Shown one piece after another: positions 9,603-21,684 of a stretch of 47,733 bases of DNA (positions are counted from its first letter, which is position 1; each line of letters begins with the position of its first letter). The notes under the pieces were generated by a model. The model searched no databases. It was given only the letters and a program-made list of their open reading frames with translations, and was not told where the DNA came from. A program made the position numbers and the translations under genes. The DNA is taken from the NCBI GenBank assembly GCA_003138795.1, contig PLHC01000028.1, positions 995 through 48,727 on the forward strand, given 5' to 3'. The stretch comes from Granulicella sp. Lineage in GTDB: Bacteria; Acidobacteriota; Terriglobia; Terriglobales; Acidobacteriaceae.

Positions 9603-10835
9603 TTAGACTTCCACGGGCTGACGCCCATATCTCTTCTCAACGTACTCATCGAGGATGACCTGAAACTCTTCGACGATTTGGTCGCCCTTGAGCGTGGTGA
9701 AGAGTTTTCCGTCCACGTAGACCGGGGCTTTGGGTTCCTCGAAGGTGCCGGGGAGCGAGATGCCGATGTTGGCGTGCTTGGACTCACCGGGGCCATTGAC
9801 GATGCAGCCCATGACGGCTAGCTTGAGCTCTTCGACGCCGGGGTAGACTTTTTTCCATTCGGGCATGGACTCGACGAGATAGTTCTGGATGCGCTCGGCG
9901 AGCTCCTGGAAGTAGGTGCTGGTGGTGCGACCGCAGCCTGGGCAGCTCGTAACCTGCGGCATGAAGCTGCGAATCGAGAGCGATTGCAGAATCTGCTGGC
10001 CGCAGCGAACCTCTTCGGAGCGATCGCCGCCGGGAGTGGGCGTGAGGCTGACGCGAATGGTATCGCCAATGCCCGCGAGCAGCAGCGGAGCGAGGCCAGC
10101 GGTGGAGGCGACGATGCCCTTCATGCCCATGCCAGCTTCAGTGAGGCCGAGGTGCAGCGCGTAGTCGCAGCGGCTGGCGAGCTCGGTGTAGACGTCGACG
10201 AGGTCGCGTACGCCGGAGACCTTCGCCGACAAGATGATCTGATCGCGGCGCAGGCCATAGCGCTCGGCGGCCGCAGCGTTGTCGAGCGCGGAGACGACCA
10301 TCGCTTCCATCATGATGTCGCGGGCGTCGCGCGGCTCGGCGAGCCTGGAGTTCTCATCCATCATCTTGGTGAGAAGGGCCTGATCAAGGGAGCCCCAGTT
10401 GACGCCGATGCGGACGGGCTTCTGATGCTTGACCGCGACTTCGACCATGGTGCGGAAGTTGTCATCATCTTTTCGGCCTATAGAACAGTTGCCGGGGTTG
10501 ATCCTGTACTTCGCGAGCGCCTGTGCGCAGTCGGGATACTTGGCGAGCAACTGGTGGCCGTTGTAGTGGAAGTCGCCGATGATGGGCGTCGTCCAGCCCC
10601 TGGCGTGAATGCCTTCGACGATGAATGGAACGGCCCTGGCTGCGTCATCGTTGTTGACGGTGATGCGGACCATCTCGGAGCCGGCGCGGGCGAGCGCGGC
10701 GATTTGCTGGATGGTCGACTCGACGTCAGCGGTGTCGGTGTTGGTCATCGACTGCACGACGATCGGCGCGTCCGAGCCGACGCGGATGCTGCCGATGGTG
10801 ACTGGAACGGATTTTCTGCGGTGGATTACTGGCAT
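9603..10835 (-). CDS. ispG: 4-hydroxy-3-methylbut-2-en-1-yl diphosphate synthase IspG/GcpE
   Basis: [25 protein letters not shown]...; ISCPGCGRT-type [45 protein letters not shown]. Confidence 0.96.
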   Translation of the reverse strand: MPVIHRRKSVPVTIGSIRVGSDAPIVVQSMTNTDTADVESTIQQIAALARAGSEMVRITVNNDDAARAVPFIVEGIHARGWTTPIIGDFHYNGHQLLAKYPDCAQALAKYRINPGNCSIGRKDDDNFRTMVEVAVKHQKPVRIGVNWGSLDQALLTKMMDENSRLAEPRDARDIMMEAMVVSALDNAAAAERYGLRRDQIILSAKVSGVRDLVDVYTELASRCDYALHLGLTEAGMGMKGIVASTAGLAPLLLAGIGDTIRVSLTPTPGGDRSEEVRCGQQILQSLSIRSFMPQVTSCPGCGRTTSTYFQELAERIQNYLVESMPEWKKVYPGVEELKLAVMGCIVNGPGESKHANIGISLPGTFEEPKAPVYVDGKLFTTLKGDQIVEEFQVILDEYVEKRYGRQPVEV

Positions 10836-11278
10836 AAGACTGTGTTTAGGATAGCATTTTGGGACTCCGGCACCACGAACCGCGAGGTGAACACTTTATG
10901 AGATTTGCTTACAATTTCCTTCTATTTCCTGGCCTTGGAGGTTCGGTGTCTGATGGCCAAATGAAGGCCGACGTGCAGAAGCCCCGCGTTCTCGCCATCG
11001 CCATTCCCACTTGTCAGAAAGGCTCTTGAGTGCTCTCAGGTTAGGACAAGGGTGGTTATGACCGTTGATGTGAAAGGTGACGGAAGCGTCGACTCCGCAA
11101 CGGTGGTGAGGGTGATGAGCCGCTTCGTCAAGCAGCAGTGCAGGCTGCTCCAATGGCCGGAATAAGTCGGCTCGTTTGAATGGGGGTAGTTACATCGTCG
11201 CGACTGACATTGACGATCAACTTCAAGTAGCCGAGGAAGAGGTTTCTGGTGAGTTGATCTGCCACATAGTTCTTATAA

Positions 11279-13216
<1,938 letters not shown>

Positions 13217-13224
<8 letters not shown>

Positions 13225-13525
13225 GTCCGGTTCACGACCGCCCGGCAAACTCCCGCCCTCGGCTGAGCGGATGATCCACGATGTCCGCACGAAGCAGGAA
13301 CGTATGTTGCGAGCGCGCACCGAGAAAGACAGCGTTGTTGGTTCCATTGCGATGTTGGGCGTTGTAGGCTGGTCGGTGACGATCCCAATGCTCCTTGGCG
13401 TTGCAGTCGGCATCTGGATCGACAACCGCTGGCCCGGCCGTCTGTCGTGGACCCTCATACTGCTGCTTGCAGGGCTCGTGCTCGGCTGCGCCGTCGCGTG
13501 GATGCGCATCAGAAAGGGGAGGTAA
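13217..13525 (+). CDS. atpQ: N-ATPase AtpQ/AtpI-like membrane subunit
   Basis: Small two-TM protein (SIAMLGVVGWSVTIPMLLGVAVGIWIDNRWPGRLSWTLILLLAGLVLGCAVAW) in the N-ATPase gene order. Confidence 0.85.
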
Positions 13526-13795
13526 ATGGAGAATATTGCACAAACCGTCATTTGTCTGGCGGCTGGCGTTGCGCTCGGCCTGCTCTTTTATGGAGGTCTG
13601 TGGATCACAGTGCGTGAACTCCAGACTTCGCGTCATCCTGTGATTCTGACCTTCGGCAGTTTATGGCTCCGCATCGCACTCGTGCTGGCTGGATTACTAT
13701 TCGTGCTGCACGGACGATGGGAGAATGCGCTGGCATATCTAATCGGGCTTGTGGCGAGCCGTTTCGCGATATCGAGGTTTGTGAGATGCCTATAA
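13526..13795 (+). CDS. atpR: N-ATPase AtpR membrane subunit
   Basis: Small three-TM protein between atpQ and atpB in the N-ATPase gene order. Confidence 0.85.
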   Translation: MENIAQTVICLAAGVALGLLFYGGLWITVRELQTSRHPVILTFGSLWLRIALVLAGLLFVLHGRWENALAYLIGLVASRFAISRFVRCL

Positions 13796-14508
13796 CGCCA
13801 GATCAGACGGTCTTTTGGAGCTGGGGTTTCATCCATCTCAACGCAACCATTCTTTACACGTGGATTCTGATGTTGCTGCTCACGCTGGGTTCGTGGCTGG
13901 CAACACGAAATATTGATAATGTCGATTTGCCTCACTCCCGCTGGCAGAATGCGCTCGAACTGGTGGTCGAGTTGATCCGGAACCAGATCGGCGAAATATG
14001 CTCACAGCAGCGTGGCGATGGGGGCGAAATATGCTCACAGCAACCTGGCGATGTTTACATACCCTTTATCGGTACGCTATTTTTATTCATCGCAATATCG
14101 AGTGTGCTCGAGATCGTGCCTGGCTGGCGTCCACCGACTGGATCATTATCGACAACCGCTGCACTCGCAATCTGCGTCGCAGTAGCCGTTCCGGCTTTCG
14201 GGATAAGCCGCCAAGGTGTTTTAGGGCACTTCCGTCACTACGTGAAACCGACGTTCCTCATGTTGCCGTTCCTCCTGGTGAGTGAGATTTCGCGCACCCT
14301 GGCTCTCGCTGTTCGACTGTTCGGAAATATCATGAGTGGCACGATGATTGTTGGAATTCTCCTAGCGATCACGCCGTTTTTCTTTCCCGTGCTGATGCAG
14401 GTACTCGGGCTGCTAACCGGCCTGATTCAGGCGTATATTTTTGCGATTCTGGCCATGGTATACATCGCCGCAGCAGTGCAATCAGAACAGATTCAAGACA
14501 ACAAATAA
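13786..14508 (+). CDS. atpB: N-type F-ATPase a subunit
   Basis: IPFIGTLFLFIAISSVLEIVPGWRPPTGSLSTTAALAICV...SEISRTLALAVRLFGNIMSG. Confidence 0.93.
   Translation: MPITPDQTVFWSWGFIHLNATILYTWILMLLLTLGSWLATRNIDNVDLPHSRWQNALELVVELIRNQIGEICSQQRGDGGEICSQQPGDVYIPFIGTLFLFIAISSVLEIVPGWRPPTGSLSTTAALAICVAVAVPAFGISRQGVLGHFRHYVKPTFLMLPFLLVSEISRTLALAVRLFGNIMSGTMIVGILLAITPFFFPVLMQVLGLLTGLIQAYIFAILAMVYIAAAVQSEQIQDNK
13990..14055 (+). repeat. 33-bp in-frame tandem duplication inside atpB
   Basis: ggcgaaatatgctcacagcagcgtggcgatggg / ggcgaaatatgctcacagcaacctggcgatgtt. Confidence 0.9.
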
Positions 14509-14520
14509 TGGAGGGTTTTT

Positions 14521-14796
14521 ATGGATAGTGCGACGATTTTCGGGGTGGCTTCGATCGTCTCTTCCGCCCTCTGCATGGCTATCGGCTCGATCGGCCCTGC
14601 GATCGGGGAGGCAAAGGCCATCGCTGAGGCACTTCGTTCGATGGCACAGCAGCCGGATGAAGCCGGGAATATCAGTCGAACGTTATTCATCGGTCTGGCG
14701 ATGGTGGAGTCGATCGCCATTTACTGCTTCGTCATTGCAGTTATTTTGATCTTCGCAAATCCATTTTGGGATCATGCAATCGGAAAAGGGAGATGA
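14521..14796 (+). CDS. atpE: N-type F-ATPase c subunit
   Basis: GSIGPAIGEAKAIAEALRSMAQQPDEAGNISRTLFIGLAMVESIAIYCFVIAVILIFANPFW. Confidence 0.93.
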   Translation: MDSATIFGVASIVSSALCMAIGSIGPAIGEAKAIAEALRSMAQQPDEAGNISRTLFIGLAMVESIAIYCFVIAVILIFANPFWDHAIGKGR

Positions 14797-14799
14797 CCG

Positions 14800-15567
14800 A
14801 TGCTGATCGATTGGTTCACGGTCGTCGCTCAAATCGTCAACTTTCTGGTTCTCGTGCTGCTGATGAAGTACTTTCTGTATGGGCGCCTGATACGGACTAT
14901 CGATGAACGGCAGAAACGTATTGTCGCGAGGTTTGCGGAAGCGGAAGAGAAGCAGAAAAATGCCGACCGCCAGTTGGAGCAGGTTCACGCTCAGTTGCTC
15001 GAACAGGAACAACAGCGTGAGCAACTGCAGGCCCAAGCACGAGAGGAAGTAGATCGGCAACAGCGGGAAATGCTCGCGGAAGCACGTGCATCCGTGACTG
15101 CTCTGGAAACCAAGTGGGATGAGAATCTGGTGCATGAAAGGAGCGTATTTCTCGCGGACTTCCGCCAGCGTGCAGCGGTGGTAATCCTGACTATCATCCG
15201 ACGCGCGCTAAGCGAGCTGGCATCCTACGATTTGCGCCAGGCTGCATTTCAGGTTTTCTTGGAGAAACTGAGATCTCTCGACATCACAGCGTTGCGAACG
15301 CTCACGGTCGGAGAAGTGAAAGTGCTGACTGCTGAAGGGCTACCCGAAGAGCTGAAACACAAAATACAGGAGACCCTGGCGGAACGTCTGGGCACTCCAG
15401 TCACGGTGCAGTTCGAACAGACCAAGACCATGAGCTGGGGTATAGAAATGCGGGGAAGCGGACAACGACTTGGGTGGAGTTCTGAAAGTTATCTCGATTC
15501 GCTCGAGCAGCGGCTCGAGACCGATCTCGACCACCCGGAGATGGCTCAGCGGACTGTGATTGGATAG
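14800..15567 (+). CDS. atpF: N-type F-ATPase b subunit (long form)
   Basis: N-terminal TM, charged coiled coil ([36 protein letters not shown]), operon position. Confidence 0.9.
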   Translation: MLIDWFTVVAQIVNFLVLVLLMKYFLYGRLIRTIDERQKRIVARFAEAEEKQKNADRQLEQVHAQLLEQEQQREQLQAQAREEVDRQQREMLAEARASVTALETKWDENLVHERSVFLADFRQRAAVVILTIIRRALSELASYDLRQAAFQVFLEKLRSLDITALRTLTVGEVKVLTAEGLPEELKHKIQETLAERLGTPVTVQFEQTKTMSWGIEMRGSGQRLGWSSESYLDSLEQRLETDLDHPEMAQRTVIG

Positions 15568-17098
15568 ATATATGGCCGAGGACAATCCAGTGCTTGCGGC
15601 GCTTAACGGTTCATTGGAGGACATCGAACAACTCTCCCGGGAGTGGCCGATTAAACCCGAACTACAGGAGTATGGCGTGGTTACTTCTGTAGGCCAGGGA
15701 GTGGCTCATGTTTCGGGATTACCAAACGTCGGGTCGGAGGAGCTTGTCCGGTTTGAAGGAAACCGGTTGGGTATGGCATTCAACCTTGACCCAGATGAAA
15801 TAGGCGTCATATTGCTCGATGAATGCGCCGACATCGATTCGGGTTCCCAGGTTCAGCGCACCAACCGGGTGCTGGATACTCCTGTGGGTGAGGGATTGCT
15901 TGGCCGGATCGTCGACCCGCTGGGAAGGCCCCTCGACGAGCTAGGACCGCTGACCGGAGTCACGCGGGCTCCGATCGAGTGCCCCGCTCCTCCAATCATG
16001 GACCGCGCTCCCGTGACCGTTCCGCTGATGACGGGTACAAAGGTGGTTGATGCCCTGATTCCTATAGGACGAGGGCAGCGGGAACTCATCATTGGAGATC
16101 GTCAGACAGGAAAGACCGGACTTGCTATCGATTGCATCCTCAATCAGAAGGGAAGCTCCGTCATCTGCATCTATTGCGCAATTGGACAGCGTAGTTCCTC
16201 AGTGGCGAAGGTGATCGCGGATCTCAGCGATCATGGCGTGATGGGTCAGTTGATCGTACTCGTCGCAAGCGCGGATTCACCACCCGGTTTGCAGTTTGTC
16301 GCCCCGTACGCGGCGATGTCGATGGCGGAGTACTTTATGCGGAAGGGGCGTGACGTGTTGATCGTCTTTGACGATCTGACTTGTCACGCGCGCTCATATC
16401 GCGAACTTTCGCTGCTGTTGCGCCGACCGCCTGGACGGGAAAGCTTTCCCGGCGACATTTTCTACGTCCATGCGCGGCTGCTCGAGAGGTCGGCCCATCT
16501 GCGCAAAGAGAGAGGCGGCGGTTCGATCACGGCGCTACCGATCGTAGAAACCGAAGAGCAAAACATTTCAGCTTACATTCCCACCAACCTGATCTCTATT
16601 ACCGATGGGCAAGTCTATTTGACCCCCGAGTTGTTTCAAAAGGGCATCCTCCCGGCTGTGGATGTAGGCAAATCCGTATCACGGGTGGGGGGCAAGGCTC
16701 AACTTGCTGCCTATCGCGCCGTGGCAGGCGATCTTAGACTCTTTTATTCGCAGTTTGAGGAGTTGGAAGTATTTTTACGTTTTGGTTCGCGGCTCGACGA
16801 GAGGACAAAGACGATGCTCGCCCGCGGCCACGCAATCCGTGAGGTCTTGAAGCAGCCACAATATCATCCGCTCTCGGCCACCGAACAGATTGCCGTTCTG
16901 CTGGCCGCGACTACTGGCCTGCTCGATAACCTACCTTCTCAGCAGGTGGCTGGGGTGATGGAGCGAGCACGCGGTGAGCTAAGCAGATCGCAAATTTCTT
17001 CGTCGATTGAAGCCGGCGACAAATTGAGCGAAAAGGATCGCGAGACTCTTCTACAACTAGTCAGGAATGCAATTGCATGGAAAGCTCTGAGTCATTAA
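15560..17098 (+). CDS. atpA: N-type F-ATPase alpha subunit
   Basis: [64 protein letters not shown]. Confidence 0.95.
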   Translation: MDRYMAEDNPVLAALNGSLEDIEQLSREWPIKPELQEYGVVTSVGQGVAHVSGLPNVGSEELVRFEGNRLGMAFNLDPDEIGVILLDECADIDSGSQVQRTNRVLDTPVGEGLLGRIVDPLGRPLDELGPLTGVTRAPIECPAPPIMDRAPVTVPLMTGTKVVDALIPIGRGQRELIIGDRQTGKTGLAIDCILNQKGSSVICIYCAIGQRSSSVAKVIADLSDHGVMGQLIVLVASADSPPGLQFVAPYAAMSMAEYFMRKGRDVLIVFDDLTCHARSYRELSLLLRRPPGRESFPGDIFYVHARLLERSAHLRKERGGGSITALPIVETEEQNISAYIPTNLISITDGQVYLTPELFQKGILPAVDVGKSVSRVGGKAQLAAYRAVAGDLRLFYSQFEELEVFLRFGSRLDERTKTMLARGHAIREVLKQPQYHPLSATEQIAVLLAATTGLLDNLPSQQVAGVMERARGELSRSQISSSIEAGDKLSEKDRETLLQLVRNAIAWKALSH

Positions 17099-17973
17099 GG
17101 AAGGCGGTTGCTGTCACGCAAGAGCTCCAAGCTGTCGTGAAAACGATGAAAGCCCTCGCAGGCGTGAACATCCGGCAGTACGAACGCGCGGCGCATGCTA
17201 TCGCGGAGTACGACAGGGTCGTCGAAATGGGGCTGCAGGTTGTTCTCCAGAGGATGCGAGCGAACGCGATGCCGCCGCTGCACCCTTCTGGGCGAAAGCT
17301 TGGAGCGGTCATCTTCGGATCGGACCAGGGTATGTGTGGACAACTAAACGACCGGGTTGTCTCCCATGCAGCACGCGCATTGGGAAAGCTGGCCGCGCGA
17401 CGCGAAAGCCAGGTGGTATTGGCTGTAGTAGGTAGCCGTGCTGCCGCTCAACTCGATACTCTTGGACGTCCTGCGGAGGCAGTAATACGTGTTCCCTGGT
17501 CTACCTTCGGAATCAGTACGGCGGTTGAGGAAGTTCTTGAGACAATCGACGACTGGTACACGAAGCGTGAGATCGAGTTCGTGGTGTTGTTCTACGCAAG
17601 GCCAGTGGCCGGAGCCTGGTATCGCATCCGCGGCATCCGCCTGCTCCCTTTGGATGCCGAATGGATCAATGGACTGAAAGCGAGACACTGGCCGTCTCGA
17701 GTGCTCCCGACATTTACGATGAACGAAACTCGGCTATTCCGGCGGCTCGTACGAGAATACCTGTTTGTTTCGCTCTTCCGGGCATTCACCGAGTCCATGT
17801 CGAGCGAAAACGCCAGCCGCTTGGCCGCCATGCAAATGGCCGAGCGCCACATTGACGATCATCTGCAGGCTCTAACCAGCGAATCTCGAAGGTTTCGGCA
17901 AACAGCAATTACCTCTGAATTACTCGATATCATCACTTCGTTCGAGGCCATGCGCGGACAAGAGAAGTACTGA
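17077..17973 (+). CDS. atpG: N-type F-ATPase gamma subunit
   Basis: [19 protein letters not shown]..., [13 protein letters not shown]-terminal [49 protein letters not shown]. Confidence 0.9.
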   Translation: MESSESLRKAVAVTQELQAVVKTMKALAGVNIRQYERAAHAIAEYDRVVEMGLQVVLQRMRANAMPPLHPSGRKLGAVIFGSDQGMCGQLNDRVVSHAARALGKLAARRESQVVLAVVGSRAAAQLDTLGRPAEAVIRVPWSTFGISTAVEEVLETIDDWYTKREIEFVVLFYARPVAGAWYRIRGIRLLPLDAEWINGLKARHWPSRVLPTFTMNETRLFRRLVREYLFVSLFRAFTESMSSENASRLAAMQMAERHIDDHLQALTSESRRFRQTAITSELLDIITSFEAMRGQEKY

Positions 17974-18237
17974 TTCCTGCGCACTTCTCGAAGAACGTGC
18001 AAGCATTGAGCCTCAATCATTTCAGTGAGGTTTGGTATCCATCGGAACGATCAGGCAGGCGGTACTGAAGGACCAGCCAGGAAGGAAATATCAGACCTGC
18101 AAAGCCGCCTTGCGATGGGTTGCGGCGGGGTTGAAGAGCTTCCGGATTAAGCATGGATCGTCGACTAACCGGACGCATGTCTGAGGCAAACTAAGCTGGC
18201 CGTATGATTACTTCAGTCCCTATGGTTCTATACCGGA

Positions 18238-19356
18238 CTACTGGTCCGTCGCCTTCGTAGTCGTGAACAAACCGTACCGCTTCAACATAACGAACCAGAG
18301 GACAACTCCGCCGATGAAGAGAACCAAGAAAAGCGGAAATACAGACCATTGCGTCTTCACCGCAAATTGTTGGGGATGGAAGTACGGCTTTAGATAGGCA
18401 TCACGCAGGATGTCTCGCATTACGCTCATGCTCAAGATCACGAGGGCCGTGATGCCGGAGACGACGTAGGCCGCGAGGCGGATGTTCTCCTTTCGCAGGG
18501 CCTCGGACATGAGGAAAATTGAGCCGATTGCTCCGATGACGCCGAACGTGAGAAGGACGGTCGCGAGCATGTTGTCGCCTGAAAACAACATGCGGAGGTC
18601 TCGCGGCAGACTGGCCAAGAACCAGATGCCAATCACGAACTGGGCCATGGTGGAGTACATGAAGGCTTTGCCGCCGAACTGGAAGATGTAGCGAGCATAT
18701 TCGGAATCCTGCTTCCATTTCGCCAATGCGATCAGAACGAGCATAATTCCACCAACTGCCACGGCTGTAGTCATGAAATGCAGATAGCGCGGAATCAGGG
18801 TTGGCTCGGATAGGTTGAGGTTCCATCCGGCAGTGCCGGCAAAGTACTTTGCTGCCCAACGTGACGGGACCTGGCTCAACATAAGATTGTTGCTATATAT
18901 GAAGCCAATGATGAGGACGAGTATGACACTGAGCAGCATCACGCGTCCGGCCACGTCAGGACGCCGCTCACCTTTGTAAGAGACGAAATAGAAGCCGTAA
19001 TACGCAGCAATGAGAAACACAAGCACCAGGAACCACGGCCAGGCCAGGATGATGGATGAAGTGTAGAAGTACTGCCCATACAAGACCTGCACGAACAGCA
19101 GCGGAGCTATGCCTATGGTGATGGTTGCAGCCAGCAGAGATGGCACCTTCTTGGCAACATCTAAGAAAACACGGTTGTTGTACGGGTTGCTCTTTGAGCG
19201 CCACCGCGCTGCCAGCGCCATAACGGCTCCGCCCAGCACGAAGTTCATGGCGAGAATATGCAGGAAAAACGTCACCACAAGAAGCAGTTTGAAGACCCAG
19301 TACGGTGCGGGCAGAGGATTCGGATCAAGTATCGGAACCATGTTGGGGTTGATCAT
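18238..19356 (-). CDS. Integral membrane protein, putative partner subunit of the bd-like cytochrome encoded upstream
   Basis: Polytopic membrane protein in the same operon and orientation (2-bp gap) as the bd-like cytochrome c. Confidence 0.6.
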   Translation of the reverse strand: MINPNMVPILDPNPLPAPYWVFKLLLVVTFFLHILAMNFVLGGAVMALAARWRSKSNPYNNRVFLDVAKKVPSLLAATITIGIAPLLFVQVLYGQYFYTSSIILAWPWFLVLVFLIAAYYGFYFVSYKGERRPDVAGRVMLLSVILVLIIGFIYSNNLMLSQVPSRWAAKYFAGTAGWNLNLSEPTLIPRYLHFMTTAVAVGGIMLVLIALAKWKQDSEYARYIFQFGGKAFMYSTMAQFVIGIWFLASLPRDLRMLFSGDNMLATVLLTFGVIGAIGSIFLMSEALRKENIRLAAYVVSGITALVILSMSVMRDILRDAYLKPYFHPQQFAVKTQWSVFPLFLVLFIGGVVLWFVMLKRYGLFTTTKATDQ

Positions 19357-19357
19357 T

Positions 19358-20932
19358 TCAGTTACCTCCCTGGGCCACCGTGCTGGTCTTCGGTGCGTGG
19401 CGCTGCGTGTTCACCCACTGAACGAGCGCCTGACGTTCCGCGTCCGATAGTTTAATGTCGGGCATCAAGGGAAACAGACTGGTAAGGTCTTTGAGTGCAT
19501 CAGCTGCCGCTTGTGGATCACTGGGCATGTTTGCAAACAGATGGTCGTCAGGGCGCACCTGATGACACATGGAACAGTTCTGCTCAAAGACTGTTTTTCC
19601 GTCTGCCGGGCCAGCCGCACTTGCGGTTACCGATTGGAGCGAACTGAGATAGGCCGCTAACGCGTTGCGCTCAGCTTCTGTTCCAACGAAGGGGGGCATC
19701 ACGCCGTTATGCATCACGGAGAGGCTGCCCAACATGGCCCGGACCTTGTCTGGATCCCATTGACGTAAAACGATGTACTGATGGATCCCCCGGTATTCGT
19801 ATGGGGTGTGGCAGCTCTGACACTCCACACGGAATATTTCATGACCCACCGTCACCTGGTTGTCCTTGGTCAGTTCCCGGTCATTTATCCACGTGGCTGC
19901 CTGGAGGACGCCTAGTTCATTAATCTTGTCGACGGTGAATCCACCGTCCCCCGGAATAGGCGCAGCGTAGATCGAGTTCGCATACAGATAGTTGTCGATG
20001 ACATAGGGTTTGCGCACAGCTTCGCGCACGTACTCGAATGAATCCATCGCCCCGAGTGCGACCAGCGCGACCAGCAAACTGAAGACCAGGTGTAGACGTC
20101 CAGGCCGTATAAAAGCCAACAGGGCCAGCACAAATGTTACCGCAAGCAAAATGCACGCGAGTAGAGCAAAGTGTGTGCCTGTCGGCATCGGGCCACGAGC
20201 GCTGGCCCAGAGTTCAGCGGGAACTTCGCGTATATACCACCACCCTAATAAGGGCAGAACGGCGAGGGACGGCACTGTCCAGCGCGCGCCCCATCTCACG
20301 ATTCTCGCTTTCAGGTCGGGATCCTTCTGCACGCTTGCCGTGATCAGCGCATAGATTCCTGCCAATGCCACGCAAATGGCGGAGCGAAACAATACGGAAG
20401 GGAGATAGGTCGGATTGAAGAACCCAATCCAGAACTTGTGGCTATCAATCCAGGTCCCAGGGGTCAACATGAAGGTAATGATCCCGCTGATCACCACCAG
20501 GCTGGCAAATGCTGCTATGAAGTATATCCATCCAAACCATTCGTGCAGCTTTGGGTCCAGCTTATCCCAACCGTATAGGTAGAGCAGCGCGGCAGTGATC
20601 TCTATGAAGAAGGTGACCCACTCGATAGCCCAGCCCCATACGAAAATATGGATCAGGTTGCTTGTCGCCGTCGGACTGATCAGACTAATGGTGAACCAGA
20701 TTCCGACACCGCTTACAACTCCGAATACGACCGTGAGGAGCACGAAGAACTTCGTGTGAAGCTTTAGCCAGTTGAGAAGTGCTGCATCCTGATCCCGACG
20801 GGCCTTACGCTCCGTCAAAACTAGAAACAGCCCTCCACCTACCGCAAAATGAGAGACAAATACGTGGAGTCCCGCTACCAGCGCTATGAGCAAACCAGCG
20901 CCAAAAGCTACGTCCCAAACTGGATAATTCAT
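19358..20932 (-). CDS. Cytochrome bd-like subunit I fused to a C-terminal di-haem cytochrome c region
   Basis: CydA-like N-terminus (AGLHVFVSHFAVGGGLFLVLTERKA...WAIEWVTFFIEITAALLYLYGWDKL) plus two CXXCH motifs (ECQSCHTPYEYRG, NCSMCHQVRPDD). Confidence 0.8.
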   Translation of the reverse strand: MNYPVWDVAFGAGLLIALVAGLHVFVSHFAVGGGLFLVLTERKARRDQDAALLNWLKLHTKFFVLLTVVFGVVSGVGIWFTISLISPTATSNLIHIFVWGWAIEWVTFFIEITAALLYLYGWDKLDPKLHEWFGWIYFIAAFASLVVISGIITFMLTPGTWIDSHKFWIGFFNPTYLPSVLFRSAICVALAGIYALITASVQKDPDLKARIVRWGARWTVPSLAVLPLLGWWYIREVPAELWASARGPMPTGTHFALLACILLAVTFVLALLAFIRPGRLHLVFSLLVALVALGAMDSFEYVREAVRKPYVIDNYLYANSIYAAPIPGDGGFTVDKINELGVLQAATWINDRELTKDNQVTVGHEIFRVECQSCHTPYEYRGIHQYIVLRQWDPDKVRAMLGSLSVMHNGVMPPFVGTEAERNALAAYLSSLQSVTASAAGPADGKTVFEQNCSMCHQVRPDDHLFANMPSDPQAAADALKDLTSLFPLMPDIKLSDAERQALVQWVNTQRHAPKTSTVAQGGN

Positions 20933-21015
20933 CTTGGATCCTCCCGCCCACGTGTATGGTTCGGTTTAATCTGAAATCTCCATTTTTGGTCTAAACCACC
21001 CGAATTGCACCGATC

Positions 21016-21093
21016 TTGAGCGGTTTGCAATGCTGCATGTGATGTCGCTGAAAAGTCCGTAGAAACGAGAATCGGCTTGAAGACATTAGACTT
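21016..21093 (-). pseudogene. Universal stress protein (UspA family) N-terminal stub
   Basis: SNVFKPILVSTDFSATSHAALQTA is a Usp start; the remainder of the ORF is unrelated and short. Confidence 0.7.
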
Positions 21094-21200
21094 TGAGGGA
21101 ATAACCGCCTTTGATCCGGCACCATTAATCTGGAGTTCACGGGTTACTTCAATCATCACGGCGCTGGAAGTAACCCTACAAGCCAAAACTGAAATTGTTC

Positions 21201-21216
21201 TGTGACAGGTGTCACC
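21201..21216. promoter_or_regulatory. CRP/FNR-like palindrome
   Basis: TGTGACAGGTGTCACC; perfect dyad GTGACA-GG-TGTCAC. Confidence 0.55.
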
Positions 21217-21242
21217 GGCATCAGTGGGATTTGACGCAGGCT

Positions 21243-21481
21243 TTAGGAGTAAATATGCGCCAGTCCCTCGGGAGCGAGAATCGTCACACTTGCTCCCTGG
21301 ACTCGATCAACTTCTCCTTCTGGAACTTGCCGAGTGCCTCAGTCACGGTCTCGCGCGATGTGTCAGCCAGTTTGGCCAACTCCTCATGCGATAGAGCCAT
21401 AGTGAAACGCATCTCAGGCTTGGAACTGTATTGAGCCATCTTGGCAATTCCCCAGGCTGGAAGGAAGTCGCAACTCCGCAA
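21243..21481 (-). pseudogene. Crp/Fnr-family regulator, C-terminal HTH remnant with frameshift
   Basis: MRFTMALSHEELAKLADTSRETVTEALGKFQKEKLIES then frameshift; the alternate frame continues SVTILAPEGLAHIYS*. Confidence 0.75.
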
Positions 21482-21684
21482 AATGGTCGATTTGGCATAT
21501 CTTCATTCGCGTCGAACAGGCTCCTTACAAGATCCTCGCCGCAAGTTCATACGGGGGATGTGCTTCTTTGTGGGGAATCAATCTGCAGTCAAACTTCGCC
21601 ATTCATCGGTAGAATCGCCTTCTCCTTCCGATCTGCGTACTTGTAGCGGAACGACTACTCCGGAAGTATATCTGTCGTTCTGTT

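Noticed and set aside
18030-18170. Open, coding-looking stretch after atpG (VSIGTIRQAVLKDQPGRKYQTCKAALRWVAAGLKSFRIKHG)
   Set aside because: No recognisable family and no clear start; possibly a decayed gene but not supportable without a search
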